DNA from: Synchiropus splendidus
Taxonomy: Eukaryota; Chordata; Actinopteri; Syngnathiformes; Callionymidae
NCBI RefSeq assembly: GCF_027744825.2
Contig: NC_071347.1
Coordinates: forward strand, 18,920,001 to 18,984,000
Direction of reading: 5' to 3'
Length of the DNA stretch: 64,000 bases
Position 1 is the stretch's first letter. Every line of letters begins with the position of its first letter. Below are positions 48,080 to 59,944 of this stretch, one piece after another. A program made the translations under genes and the position numbers. Under the pieces are notes generated by a model that saw nothing but the letters and a program-made list of their open reading frames with translations, did not search any database and was not told where the DNA came from.

Positions 48080-50290
48080 TGAGTCCAAATAAGACTCAGC
48101 TCATTTTCCAGAACAAAAAGAGACTTAACATCGAGACGCCCGGCGCATGTTCTTCTCAGCGAGCGCTCCAAAACATCATTAGTCGGCTCAACGGGCAAAA
48201 ATATCCTCTCTATCTGGCGCCAGCATCATAATGACGAAAGGCTATGCTAAGGCACTTTCTTTCACTTTCACACTTCCGTCCGCCGTTTGGTCTGATGCCA
48301 GCTTATCCACAGAAGCGTCCACGGATCAGAGCCGCTCTGCAAAGTCATAATTAGGCGACAATTGTTTACCACAACTGGAGATGAAGATGCTTTATCTCTC
48401 TGAAGAGGAGCCAAATGGCGGCGCCGCACAGGCACCTGCTCCCCGATAGGCAGAGTCGGTCGACCATTGTGCCCATGCGTGTGTGACGTTTCCCCCTCCA
48501 GCGTTGACCATCTGACCAGGGGAAGGATTTGAAGCGAGGGGCCGATGAAAGGAGAGAACGGAGAGAATCATGTTTTTGGTAATGACATCCCACTGCGTGA
48601 CATAATGTGGAGGAGAAAGGGGAGGAAAAGAAAGTGCGGGAACTTGAGAAACTATCACTTTTCTGATGCAAGGGGGAGACAGAACAATTAGTGGAGGGTG
48701 AGACTTGGAGGTGGAGGACGCTCCAAGTTCCTTATCTGGATCAGTTGGCTGGTCAGTGCTGCCTGAAATCTGAAAAAAAAAAGGAGAGAGAGGCGATGTC
48801 CGGGATCCGAAACCAAGGTCCTGGCAAGTCTCCGTATCTCCAGCTCACGGAGCCCTGCCCTTGAACTCCCTTCCCAGGGAATAGACTCATTCACTCTCAG
48901 AAAGTGGAGAGGGGAAGCTATTATCTGACAAGCCTGTGTTGGGGAGACGCCGGGCGGCGATAGAGAACTCAGCCAGGAGAATGAGGCTGAGCGGTCCGGC
49001 ACGGCAAACTTTGTTTGCGCCGCGACTTTCACATTGTTTGTGTTTCCGCTGCCGCCCCGCGCGCGAGCGCTAATTTGCAACCTCCCGGTGCATGCGCGCG
49101 CCCCTCACTGCGAGCAAAGGAAGGCTGCGATTTACATTTCTGCGCACACGTACAGGAGCGGCAACAAATAAAACGCCGGAGCCTAAAAATAAAATGACTG
49201 GAGAATTAATTAAAGTCAGAGGCTGTGCAGCAACAAACAGATGTGTCCTATTTAGGGCTAATATCAACTTTAGCTAACTAGCGTCGGGGAACTTGTGATT
49301 GATGGCGTCTGTCACCGGCGCCGCGCGGCAACCACGTCTGCCGCTTCCTTTATTCAAATCCCATCGATTGAATGGAGTGATCAGAGGCGTTACCCTCGCT
49401 GGAAGAGCTTAATCTCCGCCTGACACATGGAAGACTTGCCGGACTTTGATGATGCAGCCGCGGATCCTTGTGGGCTTTCAAACAACTTGGTGTGCAGCGC
49501 TACCTCCGTCAGCTGTCTGCAGAACAATCACTCAGTACAAAGCACTGTCAAGGCTTCAGCAAGCACAAGCTTCACCCCGCCAGCCTCCCGTTCACCCCCC
49601 TGCTCTTCGCCCTGCTGCAATGCACTGTGGGATTGGATAACCAAATCCCACATGCAATTAGCGGTGCTTTCAGAGGCCGCGGTTCGGAGCGCTGCGCAGG
49701 AATACTCCATTGTGCCCTGGTGCATTCGCCGACTGGCAAATTGTTTCATCAGCAGCAGACAGTTTGCGAGAGGGTGAAATCGCGGCGGACAATTCACTTT
49801 GTTGCAGTGGTGGCGCTAAACAGCAGCCGTCCTGAGGAGCTTTAATTGATGGGTCTATTGTTTCTTTGTGCGCGCTAAGGATCACATAATTACCCCCTTC
49901 ATTATCCCTCTGTGGTTATGTTAAAGAGCCTGTTATCAGGGCCCAGGCGCGGCGCCGCCGTTCGCTTGCTGTTTGTGTCCTCCTTCCACGCCGGGGTCGA
50001 TACCCAGCCAAAGAGACCGTGATATATTTATCCCTCAAATAATCCTCAGGTCTGACTCCTTCTCCATTAGAATGATAGATTTGACTGGAATGACACCCAC
50101 ACGGCGACGGATGTCGGCGCAGAAAAATGAGCCTGTGTTGTCGCGGCAGGGATAGACTGTCATCTGTGTATCAAATGTGATCATCTTCATAGGCCTGCGC
50201 CGGGTTTGTGTGTGTGTGTAGCGCTGTCTGCTGTCTCGTAACGTGTAGTGACAAGCGCGCACAAGCCATCCCTCATGGTGCTCTCCCTTC
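48080..50290. promoter_or_regulatory. Candidate conserved regulatory block with CpG-rich centre
   Basis: The sequence is largely unique and compositionally even, without repeats. Its centre is CpG-dense (48950-49110, including CCGCCCCGCGCGCGAGCG), and homeodomain-like words such as GAATTAATTAAAG (49201-49213) and CACATAATTACCCCC (49882-49896) occur. Open frames overlap on both strands without protein character. In a gene-poor interval this pattern is typical of enhancers or an orphan CpG island. Conservation cannot be measured here. Confidence 0.3.
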
Positions 50291-50466
50291 TACCTGGGAA
50301 ATGACCATCCCCATCACACCAGGTCTGTCAGCCCGACACTAGTCTGAGGCCCAACAAAGACGGTCCCGGCCTCGTGAGCTTCAGCACATCAGAGGAGACA
50401 AGGATGAAGGTGAGCTAAAATAGCAGACGCATAGTTTTGTTTACCTCAATTCTCTTCAGTCTCACC

Positions 50467-50920
50467 TACTGTAAATTCTGGACTATAGAGCACAGCGGAA
50501 TATTAGCCACAGCGGTCTATAAGCAGCAGGTGCAGTGGTGCTGTCTGCGCCGTAGTACAATTAAAAACTAGTAAAACTAGTTTTGAAAACAGGCTCCCGC
50601 ATGGAGACTGACTCACGAAACAAACTGGGCAATATTCTGAACTTGAATCATGAACTCCTCACTTCTTTTATTGACATTCATGCACGCAAAATGTGCTGTT
50701 TTCTCCCCCATGTCCGAAGTTCCAACACCACAGCCGGTCTCAGCTTCTCTTTTTGTCGCCACTGTGGGCGGAGCTGCGGACACACGGGCAAAAATGGCGC
50801 ATTTTGAGCTCAATATTTTGGCAGCATGAGGCTCTTTAGCCTGGAAAAATGGGTGGAAAATTGGTATTGAAGTCAATTTGAGCCTGTCCCACTCGTGTTA
50901 TGTTACAGTCCAGAATACAT
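50467..50920. mobile_element. MITE family 1, copy 2
   Basis: Starts TACTGTAAATTCTGGACTAT and ends near ACAGTCCAGAATACAT, an imperfect inverted repeat. It shares with 557-891 the block GCAGGTGCAGTGGTGC (50527-50542) followed by GCCGTAG, the CGCATTTTGA block, and ATGAGGCTC near the right end. It contains about 200 extra bases relative to copy 1. No coding capacity. Confidence 0.65.
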
Positions 50921-52110
50921 CCTGACTATCAGGCAGGAAATTGACATACGATAAAGCTACTTTTGGTTCCGTTCAGTGGATGGATTCTGTCACCTGCTGC
51001 TTTGATAAATCTTTTAAAGAAAGTTCTTAATGTCTTCATGGAATCATCCTTCTGGCTTAGCCTCTTTGTGGGAAGCAAACCTGTGGGAGGAAGTGGGTTG
51101 TGAGACTCCACTAGCTTTAAGATCATCCACTCGTATGCAACTTCAAAAAGCGAGTTACAGAAGAAGGAGGCGGAGAGGAAACGCGTTGAGATACCTTTGT
51201 CACGCTGGTGGCTGCATACTAGAAATGTTTATCACTCCCAGTTAATGAAATGGAGAGCAGTAAATATGAAACTTCACATATCATTCCGACTTTTTACGAA
51301 GTCATTTCATAAGAAAGCAGTGACAGTGAGGCATTGTGATGACAAACCCTGAGCTGTTGTACATGAAAGTGTAGAAAATTGTTATAAAAAATATAAATAT
51401 CAGCGTGAAGGTTTGAAGTTACAAGATCTTCTTTGGCGCTCAGCACATTGCATCTGCTTCAGTTGAAATCAGAGCTTCAAAATACAATATAAATCATTTG
51501 AAACCACGTTGCGAAACAGTCTCAAAACTGAAGTGCAGTGAGGTGAAGGAAAGGAGCCAGCATTGGTGTCAAAAGGATTTGATGGGGGGCGCAGGTCTCT
51601 TGGAGCTGGAACATCATAAAGATGTTGCTCTGGTTAAAATAAAATCTGGTCAAAATTAAGTTCTGAAATTTGCGGCGAGGAGTCGGGATGATTTACAAAA
51701 GGTTTGAGAGTACTAAACAGCTGTCTGGCAGTCAGACAGTGGAATTGGTACAGACCATTTTAGCAACTTTTCTTTGCATATCGCCTTTTTCTCTATGCAT
51801 TTTTTGTTGTTAAATTGACTTGTTACAAACACAGACAATTTCCCCTGCCCTAAATTCAGGTGTGAAAATGTTATTTTTGTTTCCTTTGTCAAAGTTTCCC
51901 CAAAAAGAAAAGAAAAACAATCACCAAAAACGACTTTAACAGTTACAAATGAAGTGTTGACAAATGTACAGTGACTGATTAAAAAAAAAAAAAATCAGCA
52001 GTCGATTGACACCATCATGACGTGTTGTTCACCAAATATGTTCTTTGGCTCCATTAAAGACTCTTTTATGCTCCTTCTATGTACGAAATTGTACCTGTCC
52101 GTTTCAAGCG
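50921..52110. other. Non-coding DNA
   Basis: Mixed to AT-rich sequence; no exon or nameable repeat recognised. Confidence 0.45.
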
Positions 52111-52960
52111 ATGTTCTTTACGTATGTGTTGCTGTTCACCAATATATCCACCAGGGGGAGCAGCCCAGAGTCAAAGGTTTATGACAGCAACAAACTCCAA
52201 AACCAACATGGCGACTGTGGAAGAAGAAATGATCATGTACCTCTTGCGCAGAAGAGGAAACGGAGGCAGCGTTGTAGGAGGTGGGAGTCAGTGAAATATA
52301 TTGCGAATTTCCGACATTGTCTTGTTCCTGTCTCATTGAGCTACTGTATATATCAGGTAGTAGCAGCAACATTGCCCCCTATGGTTTCCGGTGGTACTGC
52401 TCTGTTTGGTCCATATCCGTGAGCCAAGCTTGTAGAGAGGATTTTCAAACAGGGCGTCCATAGCCACGCCCACATGCCCCGCCCCCAACCCATAACTCCA
52501 CACCCAGTTTAAAGTTTTGAACTTACCTGGCTTTTCCTCTTGTAGTCAGTGTCAAACAGGCAATTGATAGCGTCGCTCTTCCATGCCACGTCGACCAATG
52601 AAAATGCGAGTGTCGCAACTCGTGAGATGTGAATAACTGGCCCGTAAACAAATATAGTGCCTGCAGTGGCCAAGGTTCCGGTGCCAGTGCAAGGTTGAGA
52701 CGCGGGGAATTTATCATATTCAGTGAAAATACGGCGCGGAAACTTTTCACGGAGATATGATGAGACTACGATTGGAGCATTACGCAGGCACTGATAAAAA
52801 AATTTAAGGCATCCGTCTGAAAGATTTTTCATGTTTTCCACGGGACGCCCCCCTAGCTAAAAGCCCGCCTTGAGTTTTGTAGAAACATGCAGAAATACGG
52901 AGGAAATGAACGCAGAGCACCGACAGAAGGCTCCGCTCCGTAGGTAACGTTGAGCATCAA
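52111..52960 (+). mobile_element. Non-autonomous DNA element, family 4, copy A (split by insertion)
   Basis: The segments 52111-52425 and 52874-52960 align in order with the reverse complement of 55171-55580. Shared marks are GTTGCTGTTCACCAATATA, CCAACATGGCGACTGTGGAA and, after the gap, GAAATACGG followed by GAAATGAACGCA. The 448 bases between (52426-52873) are absent from the partner and are therefore a later insertion. Confidence 0.75.
52426..52873 (-). mobile_element. ~450-bp insertion with a coding-like exon and perfect splice donor
   Basis: Bounded by comparison with the uninterrupted copy at 55171-55580. On the minus strand it carries a 110-codon frame (52841 to 52509). Within it, KSDAINCLFDTDYKRKSQ is followed exactly by CAG then GTAAGT (exon end at 52527), a perfect donor consensus. 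The upstream part reads LKFFYQCLRNAPIVVSSYLR. I do not recognise the protein. It may be an exon of an autonomous transposon, or a host exon captured by one. The ends contain GGGCGTCC and GGGACGCCCC, possibly part of inverted termini. Confidence 0.5.
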
Positions 52961-54330
52961 CTGTACGATCATAATGCGTCATATATATGGACAAAATGTC
53001 TTCATAAAGCAATATGAACTTAAAAAAAAGTCAAACACTTGGTACGTCTCGTCCAAGTCCGAGTGAAGAAGCTGTCGCCCGTCTTCCGTCAGACTCATTA
53101 AACACCACAGTGACAGAAAAGTAGATCATATGTGATTATCTTGAGTCTGATTGCTTGTTTGAATCCCAATTACCAGCGTGGTTCCAGACATTCATTTGCC
53201 GTGATTGAATCTCCACAATGAGCCATTCACAGGTCGACATCTCGGACGTGATAAAAGCAGGAAAAAAGGCCGACTTCAAGATGAATCCTATAATCCTTCC
53301 CAACAAAAGCGCCCATTGATCGCGGCGCTTCCGTCCAGCTGTTTACCATCTTTGTCATGCAGCGTGGCGCGTCCAGCAGCCCCGCTCTCATCTGTGTGCC
53401 GACAAAGCCGCGGCCTCCTCTTCTATTAAAAAGGCCAACAAAGGGCCACTTGACGTTTTCGCACCTCACCGAGAGTGAAAAAATGATTTATCTTGCTGTT
53501 TATATATTTTTTGCAATGCTGCTCAAACGGCTCTGAACAATCCACACTTTCACCGCTCAAATAACTTTGGAGCATTGTGTTGGATCATGCGAAACTAAAA
53601 CCCCATCTACGATTGTGCGCCGTCGCCGTGGTTGGAGGGGCTTTATGAAATAAACTAGCTGCTTTTCGGCGGCATTATGAGACGGAGACTGTGCTGACGG
53701 CGACGCTTTTCAAAAGGGATTCTACATTTGTATGGCTGAATCGATACAATTAAATTTGCCTTTTTTTGGCGTTAAGCAGTTTGCGAGTCAAAGTGAGGAC
53801 CTCAGCAAAGTTGTTGTCTTCGGCGTCTACACCATTTACCTCAATTCTATCATCACTGACAAGCTGCTTGCAGAACTTCAAGGCCAAGTGTGCATAAAAC
53901 AAATCATTTCAGGGTGTCAGCAGATCATTTGAGGTACTGATGCAAATCTGTTTACCACTTTTCTTTCCCAATACATTAAAGGTTGCTTTTGTGGCGGCGC
54001 GCTTTGACGGCATGTCACAGAGCAAAGAGTGTGTGTGTGCGCGCGAGCGAGACACAATAACAAGACAAGAGAGCGTGATTAAGTGGAGCCTTGTTCAGAC
54101 GCCTCTTCTTCAAGGGTGTGAGCAGGTGGGTTTTGAGGAAGCAGCTCATATTTCAGACGGCGCGGTGAATATTGAGACAAATTAGCGTTATGCTTGGAGC
54201 GCTGCCGCTATTAAGTGGAGAGACGAGTCGATCACCATACGTCACCGAATGTTAATGTGCGTTGCCGTGCAACACTTGTCGAGCTCGCGTCTGTTAGCGC
54301 AATGTTGGGGTTCAGCTATCCACTGGAAAT
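52961..54330. promoter_or_regulatory. Candidate conserved regulatory block
   Basis: Unique, repeat-free sequence with homeodomain-like words (ATACAATTAAATTTGCC at 53744-53760) and no protein-like frame. The inference of regulation rests only on composition and location in gene-poor DNA. Confidence 0.25.
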
Positions 54331-54589
54331 GAGTCAGAGTGGATTTCAGGGCGGGGATCTCTTCTAACTCATTTCTGTGACGTGGCTCAGGTCAATGAGT
54401 CTTTTGACTCATTTTCAAGGTTGGAGTCAATCCCAGCGGGGGAGAGTTCCCCCCCCTTGCATCCTATGTAAGAGGTGGGGAACCACTATGATGCTCACCA
54501 GTCCGTCAAACATCGGTTTTAATGCTGTTGCTCTGGTTTTCATTGGCCGTAACCATGCAGGGTAAGAACCAGGATATAGGAGGGGAACT

Positions 54590-54790
54590 TGTGTGGAAAG
54601 GTTTGTTGACAAAGCTATGGAGGTTTGGACACAAGGAGAGGAGAGACTGGGAGCATGTCGGATGAAGAATGTTAGAAATGGAAGTACCAGGCAAAAGAAG
54701 GAGAAGACAACGGTTTAGGTTTATGGACGTGATGAAGGAGGAGTTGAAGAGGAGGATGCACAAGAAAAGCTAAGGTGGGGGAAACTGACT
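54590..54790 (+). mobile_element. LINE C-terminal fragment, decayed
   Basis: The plus strand from 54668 reads MLEMEVPGKRRRRQRFRFMD, then VMKEELKRR, followed in another frame by EEDAQEKLRWGKL. This matches the conserved tail 'GKR-RGR-K-R-MD-V-ED---...EEDA-DR-RW' of a common fish LINE family. It is frameshifted and truncated on both sides. Confidence 0.65.
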
Positions 54791-54839
54791 TGCAGCCCCT
54801 GCTGAGAATATGCAAGAGATGAGGCGATTCCTCCTGTAT

Positions 54840-54925
54840 GTTTTTGAGCTGTTGGGAGGAAACCAGAGTGCCCACAGGGGCCCACGACAACATACGAAGG
54901 CCACACAGGAAGAGTTTGATTTATC
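54840..54925. mobile_element. Scrap of a common fish interspersed repeat
   Basis: GAGCTGTTGGGAGGAAACCA followed by GAGTGCCCACAGGGGCCCACG matches the widespread fish repeat phrase 'ACTGTGGGAGGAAACCGGAG...CCCACGC', known to me from general familiarity. Confidence 0.5.
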
Positions 54926-55170
54926 TTCAAAGGAATTCTCTTCATGAGGCAGACGACTTTTTGAATCGACTAGGAAGCAGACAGTTTCTGCAGCAGGTAT
55001 TCGAGAGTCAGAAAAAGAGGTAGCTTTATTTTGCTCATCCTACTAGGAGATTAGACAGTATGTGTGAGATTTGGAGGATTGGAGGAGTCCCTCCAAGTAG
55101 CAAGTCTTGAGACAAGAGTCAGAGTCTGTCGACACTGACTTGAAATGGCTTGGTGGCAAGGTTTAAGGCC

Positions 55171-55580
55171 TATTCATGCTCAATGTTACGGACGGATCCA
55201 GATACGGACGAAGCTTTCTGTTCGTGCTATGCGTTCATTTCGTCCGTATTTCAGCACGTTTCCACAAAGTTCACAGACACCGACCACTTGGAGCAGTACC
55301 ACCAGAAACCTCGGGGGTGAGAGTTGCTGTTACTACCTTATACGTCGCTCAAAAGAGACACAAAGAAGTCGGAACATTCTCCGTCCTCCAGTCAGGATAT
55401 ATTTAACGGCCTCACCAACCACTGCCTCTGTTTCCTCTTCTGTGCAAGAGCTACGTGATCATCTTCCACAGTCGCCATGTTGGTTTTGGAGTTTGTTGCT
55501 GTCCTAAACTTCTGACTCTGAGCTGCTCCCCCAGGTGGTTATATTGGTGAACAGCAACACCAACAGAAAGAGCACATTGT
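55171..55580 (-). mobile_element. Non-autonomous DNA element, family 4, copy B (uninterrupted)
   Basis: Reverse-complement partner of 52111-52960, as shown by the shared marks listed there. It starts TATTCATGCTCAATGTTACGG. The two copies lie about 2.2 kb apart in opposite orientation. Divergence is roughly 15% by eye. No coding capacity is assigned. Confidence 0.75.
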
Positions 55581-55639
55581 GTGTGAGTGTGTCAGTTTGT
55601 GTCCAGACCCTGGACGTGGACTCCTTACAAAACAAACCT

Positions 55640-57275
55640 CATCCTCACTTTGTTTAAAACGAAAGTCAACTTTCCACCGCGATGTCCAAGTTCAGGTGAA
55701 GAAACTTTTGGTGGTGCAGTTCCCCGTCTCCTCCGGAGCCGCTCGCTCTTTAATTATGATTAGGCTGTTCACACTCCTCAACCTCCTCATCGCTCAATTA
55801 CGGCCCAGTATCGATTCGCTCCTGCTAAAGGATGCGCGGGCAGGAAATGCTATGATATGCACACTAATGTGATAAATGTCTTTTAATACAGCGTTGCATT
55901 AAAACGCCGCCTCACACTGCGATCCGTCACTGAATTAATGAGGGGAATTACCTGGTGTGGCAGTGGGGAGGGACGACCGGCCGTGATCCGTGCCGCCGGG
56001 AGAACTTGGTTCTCTTCTGCAGTCAGGACTATATGATTATGAATGTGTCATCGCGGCGCGTGGTCACCATGAAGGAGAAAATTGATCGATCATTCTGCCA
56101 CTGCAGAGACTGTACGATATATATATACATTATATATATATATATAATGTATAAAAGCACCTTTATTTTTGTTGATCCCATCATTTCTTTCTATTTCTGT
56201 TATTTGTTTAGTTGCTATTGTTTATAAAATTGTGTTATTAATTCCTCATATTTATTTTAGTGTTATGATTTCAATGTTTCTCAGTCATATTTTGTACCTT
56301 CTGATACTCTTCTTCTGGGGTTTTGTCTATGTTTGTTTATAAAATACTTCTGCTTTTACTAATAATAATAATCATTATTTGATTTTCTTTCATATATAGA
56401 GGGCCACGCATCCAAAATATAGTCATTTATTGATGTGCTCCTGGCGGTACGTGACTCCAGCGCCATGTACAAAAATACTGCAGATTTTTCCTGTGGCACA
56501 CTGGTATCTAGCAGGTTTGGAGGATCCATAGGATGTGATGATCGGTGCACTGTGTTCAGTATTATTGACTCAGATCGGCTTAGAAAAGTGACATCAACAA
56601 GGCCCATCGATCTCAGCAGTGTGAAGTGCAGTAGTTTAGTTCAGCATATTAGCTTTATGGTGTCCTTGAATTGATCTCTGACGTTGTTCCGAGGGTTAAA
56701 CCTGGTCTGCGGATTGAGCGACCCGTCTGTGCCGGGAGAAACAAAGGAATCTTATTTGAGTGAGGTGAGCCACTCGCATGAGGCTGCGGACCTGGAGACT
56801 CCGGGATCAGTGCATCACTGTCTGAAGTGGGAATGTAAATGTCTCGCCGCTGCGACACCTCCACTCACGCGTCACCTCCGCTTTAGCGCACTCGGGGAGA
56901 CACGCGCTCGGCTCTCCGGACCAGACTGCGCGCAGAAAGCGAGCATGTGGCAGTGTCAGCAGCCTAGTGAGCGTGGCCAGCTTTCCCGGGGCGAGGGCTG
57001 TGCTGCGCTCCATACGGAGGGCCTGTGCCGGGAGCCCAGGGGCCATGCAGTCCCAGGTCAGCAGATGGGCCTGTGATTATTATTTCCAGGCCTGTCTTAC
57101 CTGACCACTTCCTCGCTCCGTGAACAGCTGTTTCGCTCGCTTCACTGAGACGCTGCGCGAGCAGCCATTTCTCTTCTGTTCTTCGCTCCGTACCTAGAAT
57201 ATAAATCTTGAGCGCGACCCTGCTCCGGGCTCCGTCCACCTGTGTCTCACCCCGGGCAGAGACGGCTCCCCCGGA
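55640..57275. promoter_or_regulatory. Candidate conserved regulatory block(s)
   Basis: Contains TCTTTAATTATGATTAGG (55748-55765), CAATTACGGCCC (55795-55806) and a CpG-rich stretch at 56830-57060, without a protein-like frame. It is interrupted by AT-rich sequence and a palindrome at 56100-56400. A regulatory role is inferred from composition only. Confidence 0.25.
56125..56152. repeat. Perfect 28-bp AT palindrome
   Basis: The sequence from ATACATTATATA to its mirror TATATAATGTAT is its own reverse complement over 28 bases. It lies in an AT-rich tract and is probably a cruciform-prone microsatellite. Confidence 0.9.
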
Positions 57276-58124
57276 GGATTGGCTTTGTTTTTCTCAGTCC
57301 TCTGCGAAGGAACAAGACTATTAGGCTCTTTTCCAGACAATGGGACATTAGAGGACTCAAGATGTTCACCATGTTTAATGGAGAACAAAACACCTACAAC
57401 AACAACACTTCGAGTCTATGGGTTATAAAACATTTACCGTGAATAAACTCTCCGCTGGATCTTCCACGTGAAGTGGTGAGAACTTTTCCATTCCTCCAAG
57501 ACTTTGTCAGGGTTAGCAATCACACGTAGCAGGCTGCGGTGCCCTTGGATGAATACCCTCTTTAGTCGACCAATTCATCACACTGCGGGGAATATTGTTC
57601 TGCAGCACCTGGTGTTCGGACTATTTCTGTTTCTAAACACTGTTAGTACAAATCATTTGTTCTCCGTCCAACAATGCTCGCCTCTCATTACTGCTCCAGT
57701 ATTCCAGCTTCAAATTACAGGAAAGTAACATTTAATCTTTCTAGTTTGTTTTCTTGTAAGATGTCGCTGGGAGTAACTGAAGCGGTAAACGGTGGAGGGT
57801 GTTATTTTTTTTCTTTTTCAGTGGCCTACATGCATCTTTAATGTGTCGTGTCGAGCCTTCAAAATATAATATTTGGACTTGAACTGGAAATGTGAGGCTT
57901 TCGGGCCCTTCTTGTTCTGTTTTCTAGTTTGAATTTGGTGTTGAATTTTTTCGTGACAAGGTCAGAGTTAATATAAAATAACACAATGGACTTGCAAGTC
58001 AGTCGGAACTAGTGCCACAATGTCCTTGTGAAGAATCCCGACCTGGCTACATCCACAAATGTTGTTTCCACTGAACATTGAAGTTGCCATTTTGTTTTGT
58101 TCTGTCATGAACCTCAAGGGAGCA
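57276..58124. other. Non-coding DNA
   Basis: No exon or nameable repeat recognised. Confidence 0.4.
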
Positions 58125-58300
58125 GAAGTGCTTTATGGTTTCACTCGGAATAGACTTGACCGGTGTTGGAGTCAAGACCTCCAAGTCAAGAGTCCAGAGC
58201 AGAGCATACAGTACCGAGACTGAGACAAGACCAAAGACCAGCGAGGGGCGAGACCAAGTCCAGGGCTGACACCATACTCAATACAGAGCACTCGAGTCAT
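58125..58300. mobile_element. GAGACAAGACC-type dispersed repeat
   Basis: GAGTCAAGACCTCCAAGTCA and CCGAGACTGAGACAAGACCA belong to a degenerate 'accuse-and-repeat' family common in fish. A related piece in reverse orientation lies inside the element at 8086-8473, and a further hint is at 55085-55130. Confidence 0.45.
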
Positions 58301-58429
58301 CTCTCATCAAATAAAACCGACTGAACCCCCTCGTAATAAAACCCAACCCCAGACTCCTGACAAACGCAGATCTGCACCAGGGCAAGCGCTGAGGTTAGCG
58401 ACTCCTTTCCCCCTTTGTTGGACACGGGG

Positions 58430-59310
58430 GTAACGCGAGTCTTAACCCGAGAAGTGTTGGCCGGACCTCAGCCTGAGCACTATACCATTAGCATGACGCT
58501 GTCCTGCCGCGGCAACCTTGACTTCAAAGCGCTGTGATTGAGCCATTGAAAACCAGCTCCTTTTGAGTCGGAAAAAAAAGAGCGTTGCAAGTGGCTCAAA
58601 GAGATTTCCGCTGAAAAGTGCGGTACAAAATACTTTCCCTGAAAACTCCCTCGGAGCTAGATTCTGACTGCACAAAGTGTGTTGACACTGATAAACCCCT
58701 CTCGCAGAATGATACACCTGTAAGGTCAGAGCGGCTTTCAACATGAGCGAGCTGTTGATCAGACGCTTCTTTACTCACCGCTGCCGCATTTAGATTCCGG
58801 GCTCCTCCCTCCAGTCCCACCGTGCGCTCTCAAGGAAACGTGTGGAAATGAATTATGGAAATTTCTGATGGGGCAACTTGGTGCATTAGTGTTTCATTTA
58901 GCTGGCTCTTATCCCGAAGCGCTGTTCCAACCTGCGAGGGACAGAGCTGGAAATATAACTCTCAGCGGCAGGGGAGCCCACAGGGGTGCTTCTCCCAGTC
59001 AGGGCACGGGCCGGTCCATTTATCTGCCAGTGGCCTGGGCCTGTCTGATACTGGCTCTCTCACAGGTGGATTTATCACCGCAGCCTGGCGCTGCAGGCCC
59101 ACAAACTCAGCACACGCCTTCATTTTTTATAGCGGCTAAGCACGACGACCTGCGCTCACTCTCCTCAACCTCCCAAAAGTGTGGCTGCACTTCGCTCCGC
59201 CGCTTTGATTTGTTTGCCTGCTCCATTTTGAAGAAGTTCGGACGCCTCGAAAATAGACTCCTCCGCACCTGCGCCGCCATTCAGATGAAGACGTTTTAAC
59301 CCATTTACGT
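58430..59310. promoter_or_regulatory. Candidate conserved regulatory block
   Basis: Unique sequence with ATGAATTATGGAAATTTC-like words (58848-58866) and long frames on both strands without protein character, including a 143-codon plus-strand frame at 58868-59299 that has no recognisable domain. Confidence 0.25.
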
Positions 59311-59684
59311 TGCTAAGTCAAAGTCATTATAACGCCATTATCTGTCGTCGCATGGGTGAAACAATCTTCCACTCTTAAACATATTCACTTATTGATTAAT
59401 TTTTACTGTATTATTTACGGTGTTTGACTTTGAGAAGTTGTTCCGTTTAGCAGCCTCTTCATATTCAAAGCCTACACTCATGTTCATATAGAGCACTTAA
59501 TTGAGATCGGGTCTAAATATTTTATATGCTAATGCATTGGCCTTATTAATATCATAACATGCCCCTCAGCAGTTTCCCCTGCTCCTGTGACATGTCTGCG
59601 CTGGACTGGGTCAGAGGACCGAGGTCCACATGGAAATCATGACAAAGGGATGGTGAAAAAAAGCAACCACTATAAAACAAGGCA

Positions 59685-59750
59685 GAACGGTGAGGTCACG
59701 GTTAGTGCTGAAGCCTCTCAGCAAGAAGGATGAGGGTTTGAGTCCTGCTG
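59685..59750. mobile_element. tRNA-like scrap of a fish interspersed repeat
   Basis: CGGTTAGTGCTGAAGCCTCT, CAGCAAGAAGG and GGGTTTGAGTCCTGCTG match the widespread fish repeat 'GGTTAGC-CTG--GCCTCACAGCAAGAAGG...GGGTTCGA-TCC'. It contains a B-box-like GGTTTGAGTCC but does not fold as a tRNA. Confidence 0.5.
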
Positions 59751-59751
59751 A

Positions 59752-59814
59752 TCTATCCATCCATCCATCCATCCATCCATCCATCCATCCATCTATCCAT
59801 CTATCCATCTATCC

Positions 59815-59886
<72 letters not shown>

Positions 59887-59940
59887 GTCTGTCTGTCCGT
59901 CTCTCTATCTATCTATCTGTCTGTCTGTCTGTCTGTCTGT
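59752..59940. repeat. Compound (ATCC)n-(ATCT)n-(GTCT)n microsatellite
   Basis: About nine ATCC units (59753-59791) are followed by alternating ATCT/ATCC, then about eighteen ATCT units, then GTCT units to 59940. The IHPS/LSIY frames across it are artefacts. Confidence 0.97.
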
Positions 59941-59944
59941 CACA

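Noticed and set aside
59690..59745. Possible tRNA (B-box-like GGTTTGAGTCC)
   Set aside because: No cloverleaf, no acceptor stem; matches a known interspersed fish repeat phrase instead.
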